8,902 nt of DNA from Sediminispirochaeta sp. (GTDB taxonomy: Bacteria > Spirochaetota > Spirochaetia > DSM-16054 > Sediminispirochaetaceae), in the NCBI GenBank assembly GCA_011046055.1, contig DSBN01000107.1, positions 1 through 8,902 on the forward strand. The letters are read 5' to 3'. Positions within the stretch are counted from its first letter, which is position 1, and every line of letters starts with the position of its first letter. Position numbers and translations under genes: made by a program. A model generated the notes under the pieces. It saw nothing but the letters and a program-made list of their open reading frames with translations, was not told the DNA's origin and did not search any database. Shown here piece after piece: positions 5,166-8,902 of the stretch.

Positions 5166-6671
5166 CTAACGTATTCCCAGTTCCTTCATCAGCTTCGACA
5201 GATAGGTTCTTTGTATATCCAGATCTTTGGAAGCCTTTGTTTGATTCCAGTTGTTTTTTTCCAGTACCCGGAGGATATAGTGCTTTTTAAACTGATCCAC
5301 CGCTTCTTTCAAGGTCTTTCCGGATAGATTCTCGTCTATTTCCGTACCAGCACCCTGTAACAGCAGATCGGAAGCTTGAATATACTCGGAGCTGGAGAGC
5401 ACCACCGCCCTCTCGATAATGTTCTCCAATTCTCGTACATTGCCGGGCCATTGATAAGACAGAAGAAGATCTATCGCCTCCTGAGTGAGTCCACGGATTT
5501 TTTTGCTTGTCTCGCGGCTGACCTTGTGCAGGAAGTACTCGGCCAGTTCCATGATATCATCTGGACGCTCCCTAAGAGGTGGAATATGAAATGGAAGGAC
5601 GTTCAGTCGATAGTAAAGGTCTTCACGGAATCGTCCCTCCTCCACCTCTTGCTCTATATCTTTGTTGGTGGCTGCCAAAATTCTCACATCCACGTATGTA
5701 GATTCGGAGGCACCGACTTTCTGAAAACTTCGGGATTGTAGAACCCCCAAAAGCTTAGATTGCAGAGCCAAGGGAATCTCGCCGATTTCATCAAGAAAGA
5801 TCGTCCCCCCGTCGGCCATCTCGAACCGTCCATAGCGGTCACGGTGGGCGTCGGTAAAAGCTCCCTTGACGTGTCCAAACAGTTCACTCTCCAGCAGGTG
5901 CTCCGGGAGAGCGGCGCAGTTGACTCGAATGAAAGGAGCGTCAGCCCTGGGGCTGTTGAGATGTATCTGCTCGGCGAAAAGCTCCTTTCCAGTACCGCTT
6001 TCACCTGTAATAAGGACGGAGGACTTCGTCTGAGCCGCTCGCACTGCTATATCGAGTTTCTCTTGGATAATCTTGCTCTTACCCACAAAGGTATGAAATC
6101 CCCCTTGACGGTTGACCTGGTCCTGCAGCCGGTAGACCTCATTTTGTACTTTGGAATACTCCTTGGCGTTCTGTATCGTCAGAGCCGCCTGGCCGGCAAA
6201 TACCTCGAGCCACTGCAGATCTTCGTTGGAAAACTTGGCGTGGTTTTTTTTATTGATAATCTCGATGACCCCGATGCATTTGTCTTTCAAGATCATCGGG
6301 ACGGCCAAGATGGACTCGGTGGGGTATGATATTTTGCTACTGATCTCCGAAAGGTACCGACGGTCACTGTCAACGTCGTTGACAATCAGGGATGTTCTGT
6401 TTTGAGCTACCCAACCGGCGATACCTTCCCCCATATTGAGGGTAAAACTCTTTACAGCCGGTCCTTTGGGACCCAGAGCTATCTCGAAGTAGAGCTTTTG
6501 GTTCTCGTTGTCTACCAGGAGGAGCGACGAAGACTCACCGTTGGTGAGTCTTGCGGCGGATTCCAGTATCTTTTTTAATAAAGAACGCCCATCAGGAATT
6601 TCCGCGTTGATGAGCGTGTTGATTTCGATGAGGGTCTTGAGCTTCTCTGCATCGATTATGGAGTTGAACAT
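5166..6671 (-). CDS. GAF-AAA+-Fis sigma-54-dependent transcriptional activator
   Basis: A 501-residue bacterial enhancer-binding protein that would remodel sigma-54 RNA polymerase by ATP hydrolysis. An N-terminal GAF sensor (about 27-168) and a coiled linker (170-190) precede the AAA+ domain (about 194-420): Walker A GESGTGKE (223-230), the sigma-54 contact loop as GAFTDA (270-275) rather than GAFTGA, Walker B IFLDEIGE (291-298), sensor I AATN (333-336), Arg349/Arg355 finger candidates and sensor II GNVREL (410-415). A Fis-type helix-turn-helix closes the protein (about 474-500). There is no receiver domain, so the signal is a GAF ligand or partner rather than phosphorylation. The GAF domain carries NK-x5-F-x3-D (140-151), close to the NKFDE motif of cyclic-nucleotide-binding GAF domains. 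The ATG lies 1 nt after the rpsA stop with no good ribosome site, so translation is probably coupled. I found no -24/-12 promoter in the intergenic gaps, so its targets lie elsewhere. Confidence 0.95.
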   Translation of the reverse strand: MFNSIIDAEKLKTLIEINTLINAEIPDGRSLLKKILESAARLTNGESSSLLLVDNENQKLYFEIALGPKGPAVKSFTLNMGEGIAGWVAQNRTSLIVNDVDSDRRYLSEISSKISYPTESILAVPMILKDKCIGVIEIINKKNHAKFSNEDLQWLEVFAGQAALTIQNAKEYSKVQNEVYRLQDQVNRQGGFHTFVGKSKIIQEKLDIAVRAAQTKSSVLITGESGTGKELFAEQIHLNSPRADAPFIRVNCAALPEHLLESELFGHVKGAFTDAHRDRYGRFEMADGGTIFLDEIGEIPLALQSKLLGVLQSRSFQKVGASESTYVDVRILAATNKDIEQEVEEGRFREDLYYRLNVLPFHIPPLRERPDDIMELAEYFLHKVSRETSKKIRGLTQEAIDLLLSYQWPGNVRELENIIERAVVLSSSEYIQASDLLLQGAGTEIDENLSGKTLKEAVDQFKKHYILRVLEKNNWNQTKASKDLDIQRTYLSKLMKELGIR

Positions 6672-6672
6672 A

Positions 6673-8394
6673 CTAAGAATCGAATGGCTCTGCCCCTTTC
6701 TCCTTCAGAAGATCGGCAAAAGTCACGGTTGATTCGTCCTGGTCGTCGTGAATGTACTTGGACATCTCTTTTTTCTGCACACCCTTGACGTACTCACGAA
6801 TGGACAGCGAGAGTTTCTGAGCCGACGGTTTGACATCCAGAACGCTGGCGGTCACCTGATCCCCGGCCTTAAACTTCTGCAACAGCTCTTCTTCGGGGGT
6901 CTCGTCGCCGGGACTGCGAAGGTTGAACTTGTGAATCAAACCCTCGATACCTCCTGGAACCCTGACGAAGACTCCAAAGTCGGTGACCGAAGTCACTTCG
7001 CCCTCGATAGTAGAGCCCTTGGGGTAGTTCTTTTGCAAAGACTCCCAGGGGTCTTCGCTGAGCTGTTTGACGCCCACACGAATCCGGCTGTTCTCCGGAT
7101 CGAGTTCGGTGACCACGCACTCGATCTCCTCGTCAACCTTCAAAACGGAACCGGGATTCTTGATTTTTTTGGTCCAAGAGAGATCATCAGCGTGTAGGAA
7201 GGCGTCGATTCCCTCCTCCAGCTGTACAAAGGCTCCGGCGTTGGTGATCTTGACGACCTTGCGTTTCAGACGGGTCCCTTCGGGGTAACGTTCTCCGATA
7301 TCGTCCCAGGGGTTGGGCAGCACCTGTTTGATACCAAGGGAGACTCTGCCCTGCATGATATCGTAAGAGAGGATCATCACATCTACTTCATCGCCGACGT
7401 TGACCACCTCTTTGGGGTGGTTGACCCTTTTGACCCAGGATAGTTCGGAGACGTGAACGAGTCCTTCAACCCCCTCCTCGAGCTCGACGAAGGCGCCGAA
7501 ATCGGTGAGCTTGGTTACCTTGCCTTTCACGATGTCGCCGACGTGGTATTTGTTCTCAAAATCGAGCCAGGGGTCGGGGGTGAAATGCTTGAGCGAGAGG
7601 TTGATCTTCTGCTCTTCCGGGTCGAGGTGGATCACCTTGAGGCTGATCTCCTGCCCCTTTTTCACGTAATCTTTTGGTCGAGTGACGTGACCCCAACTCA
7701 TATCGTTGATATGAAGAAGTCCGTCGAAACCACCGAGATCGACGAACGCCCCGAAAGAGGTGAAGCTCTTGACGCACCCCTCTACGGTATCACCGATCTG
7801 TACGCTTTCGAAGAACTCTTTTTTCCGTTTCTCAATATCTTGCTCTAGAAAGCCACGTCGTGAAAGCACGATTTTCAGCTTGTTCGAGCTATAGAGTCGG
7901 TCGATGAGGAACTGTCCCTCGGTGTTGAGGTAGTCTTCGGGGTTTTCTACCCGTACAACGTCGGCCTTGGAAAAGGGGCAAAAACCCCGGACATTGTGCC
8001 CCATATCCACCTCAAACCCGCCCTTGATGTGCTTGTCAAATCTTCCTTTGACCGGAAGGCCTTCCTGATGGGCGTTGCGCAGTTCTTTCCAGAAATTGCG
8101 GACGTCGGCCTTGCTCTTGGAGACCACGACTTGTCCGCCCTTCCCCTCTTTTCTTATGAGAACAACCGAAACGGTATCGCCGAGATTGGGAGGAGTCTCA
8201 AACTCTTCGGCGGGGATTTTCCCTTCAGATTTGTACCCCACGTCGACGAATACGTGTTCAGAGGTCATCTGGACCACCGTACCGTCGATAAGCTGTCCCT
8301 CTTCGAGCTCCTCTAGACTCTTGAGGTACTCCTCCTGAAGGGAGGATTGAATGTCTGCTGCTGATTCCTGTCCTTTCTCAGTCATCACTACCAT
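6673..8394 (-). CDS. rpsA: 30S ribosomal protein S1
   Basis: S1 binds mRNA at the 30S subunit and helps initiation on structured or weak-SD messages. The 573 residues hold six S1 (OB-fold) domains at about 33-94, 113-179, 199-268, 284-355, 371-443 and 458-532; E. coli S1 has 557 residues and the same six-domain plan. Domains 3-6 show the classic motif, for example [46 protein letters not shown] and [20 protein letters not shown]. Domains 1-2 are the more divergent, ribosome-docking pair. An acidic tail (about 533-573) ends in a short helix. The start is uncertain within four codons: AGGAG lies 4 nt before ATG (8394), 10 nt before an in-frame GTG (8388) and 13 nt before a second ATG (8385). 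It follows cmk by 19 nt, a common pairing in bacteria, and the stop is 1 nt from the next ATG. Confidence 0.97.
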   Translation of the reverse strand: MVVMTEKGQESAADIQSSLQEEYLKSLEELEEGQLIDGTVVQMTSEHVFVDVGYKSEGKIPAEEFETPPNLGDTVSVVLIRKEGKGGQVVVSKSKADVRNFWKELRNAHQEGLPVKGRFDKHIKGGFEVDMGHNVRGFCPFSKADVVRVENPEDYLNTEGQFLIDRLYSSNKLKIVLSRRGFLEQDIEKRKKEFFESVQIGDTVEGCVKSFTSFGAFVDLGGFDGLLHINDMSWGHVTRPKDYVKKGQEISLKVIHLDPEEQKINLSLKHFTPDPWLDFENKYHVGDIVKGKVTKLTDFGAFVELEEGVEGLVHVSELSWVKRVNHPKEVVNVGDEVDVMILSYDIMQGRVSLGIKQVLPNPWDDIGERYPEGTRLKRKVVKITNAGAFVQLEEGIDAFLHADDLSWTKKIKNPGSVLKVDEEIECVVTELDPENSRIRVGVKQLSEDPWESLQKNYPKGSTIEGEVTSVTDFGVFVRVPGGIEGLIHKFNLRSPGDETPEEELLQKFKAGDQVTASVLDVKPSAQKLSLSIREYVKGVQKKEMSKYIHDDQDESTVTFADLLKEKGAEPFDS

Positions 8395-8398
8395 ATAT

Positions 8399-8403
8399 CT
8401 CCT
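8399..8403 (-). promoter_or_regulatory. Ribosome binding site of rpsA (start choice ambiguous)
   Basis: AGGAG lies 4 nt from the first ATG, 10 nt from an in-frame GTG (third codon) and 13 nt from an ATG (fourth codon). Spacing favours GTG at 8388 or the ATG at 8385 over the longest frame, shortening S1 by two or three residues. Confidence 0.6.
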
Positions 8404-8413
8404 GCTACTGAAC

Positions 8414-8902
8414 TCATTTTGCCGTTTTTGGAATTTTGTCTACCACTTTCTCACAAACTTGATCTATGGTCAAGCCTGAGGTATCCAGGTAGATTGCGTC
8501 CTCGGCAATTTCCAAACGACCAACTGCCTTTTTCCGGTCAAGTTCGTCCCGCCGTCGGATGCTGTCAACGATATCTTCGATCGATAGGCTGCTGGTTCCC
8601 TGATGATACCTTCTTTTGGCACGAGTTTCAACCGATGCGTCGAGAAAAATCTTAACTTCGGCGTCGGGAAATACCACCGTGCTGATGTCTCTCCCCTCTA
8701 CTACCGAGTTTCGCTGGAGGGCCAGTTGGCGAAGCCAGCGGTTGACGATCTCACGAACCGGTATCAGAGAAGAGACCTGGGCAACCCACCGGTCGACCTC
8801 ATCGGTGTGCAGCTCCTCTTCAACGGGCCGTCCGTTGAGTAACAGTTTTTCATCCTGAAGCTCGAAGACGCACGAACGGGCTACTTCGACCACCTGATCT
8901 TC
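8414..8902 (-). CDS. cmk: Cytidylate kinase (5' end outside the window)
   Basis: CMP kinase phosphorylates (d)CMP with ATP in cytoplasmic pyrimidine nucleotide synthesis. The open frame continues to the window edge, giving 162 visible residues of a family usually near 220-230. The N-terminal P-loop and start codon are therefore not seen; the internal GTG at 8893 is an ordinary valine, not a start. Family landmarks are VVEGRDISTVVFPDAEVKIFLDA, matching the conserved G-R-D-x-x-T-V-V-x-P-D-A core; the lid and adenine-side arginines in TRAKRRYHQ; RRRDELDRKKAVGRLEIA, matching R-D-x-x-D-x-x-R/K-A; and the terminal DAIYLDTSGLTIDQV. It ends in TGA 19 nt before rpsA. In some treponemes cmk and rpsA are, to my recollection, annotated as one fused gene; here they are clearly separate, in different frames. 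Confidence 0.95.
   Translation of the reverse strand, partial: EDQVVEVARSCVFELQDEKLLLNGRPVEEELHTDEVDRWVAQVSSLIPVREIVNRWLRQLALQRNSVVEGRDISTVVFPDAEVKIFLDASVETRAKRRYHQGTSSLSIEDIVDSIRRRDELDRKKAVGRLEIAEDAIYLDTSGLTIDQVCEKVVDKIPKTAK

Noticed and set aside
5760..6329. 189-codon plus-strand open frame opposite the activator
   Set aside because: It is antisense to conserved GAF and AAA+ coding sequence, with no motif of its own.
8395..8460. Possible internal promoter just before rpsA
   Set aside because: No pair of -35/-10 hexamers with sensible spacing is better than chance; cmk-rpsA cotranscription explains the 19-nt gap.
8614..8632. TGGCACG resembling the -24 element of a sigma-54 promoter (plus strand)
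   Set aside because: It lies inside cmk on the opposite strand, and the downstream bases do not match the -12 TTGCA element.
1..8902. CRISPR arrays, tRNA or rRNA genes, insertion sequences, attachment sites
   Set aside because: I saw no regularly spaced repeats, cloverleaf-type sequences, transposase motifs or long terminal inverted repeats on either strand.

Overview
All seven protein genes I can support lie on the minus strand, so the biological order runs from high coordinates to low. The window carries genes without gaps and is mid-GC. It has no tRNA, rRNA, CRISPR array, insertion sequence or plus-strand gene that I can support. The combination of cmk directly upstream of rpsA, a relaxed lipobox, a CHASE2 class III cyclase and a GAF-type sigma-54 activator fits a free-living spirochaete (Spirochaeta-like). 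This is an inference from gene style, not a proven assignment.

Layout in transcription order: (1) 3' part of cmk, CMP kinase, running off the right edge; (2) rpsA, ribosomal protein S1 with six S1 domains; (3) a GAF-AAA+-Fis sigma-54 activator starting 1 nt after the rpsA stop; (4) a membrane-anchored TPR protein; (5) a large CHASE2 adenylate cyclase; (6) a predicted lipoprotein of unknown function; (7) a 97-residue three-helix membrane protein, probably with its own promoter; (8) mazG, with its own promoter and a TTG start, running off the left edge. Genes 1-6 are separated by only 1-23 nt and look like one transcription unit that starts outside the window. A GC-rich hairpin after gene 7 (781-813) is the best candidate end of that unit.

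The most interesting part is 1187-6671: a signalling cassette attached to a housekeeping cmk-rpsA pair. The cyclase keeps all its catalytic residues and has the Lys/Thr pair of adenylate-specific class IIIb enzymes. The activator's GAF domain carries most of the NK-F-D motif seen in cyclic-nucleotide-binding GAF domains. A testable model is that CHASE2 senses something in the periplasm, possibly through a Ca2+-loop-like segment, the cyclase makes cAMP, and the activator reads it. The TPR protein and lipoprotein would be envelope partners. The circuit is inference; the domains and gene order are read directly from the sequence.

No stretch longer than 300 bases lacks a gene. The longest gaps are 106 nt (721-826) and 66 nt (1121-1186), and both hold candidate regulatory elements.
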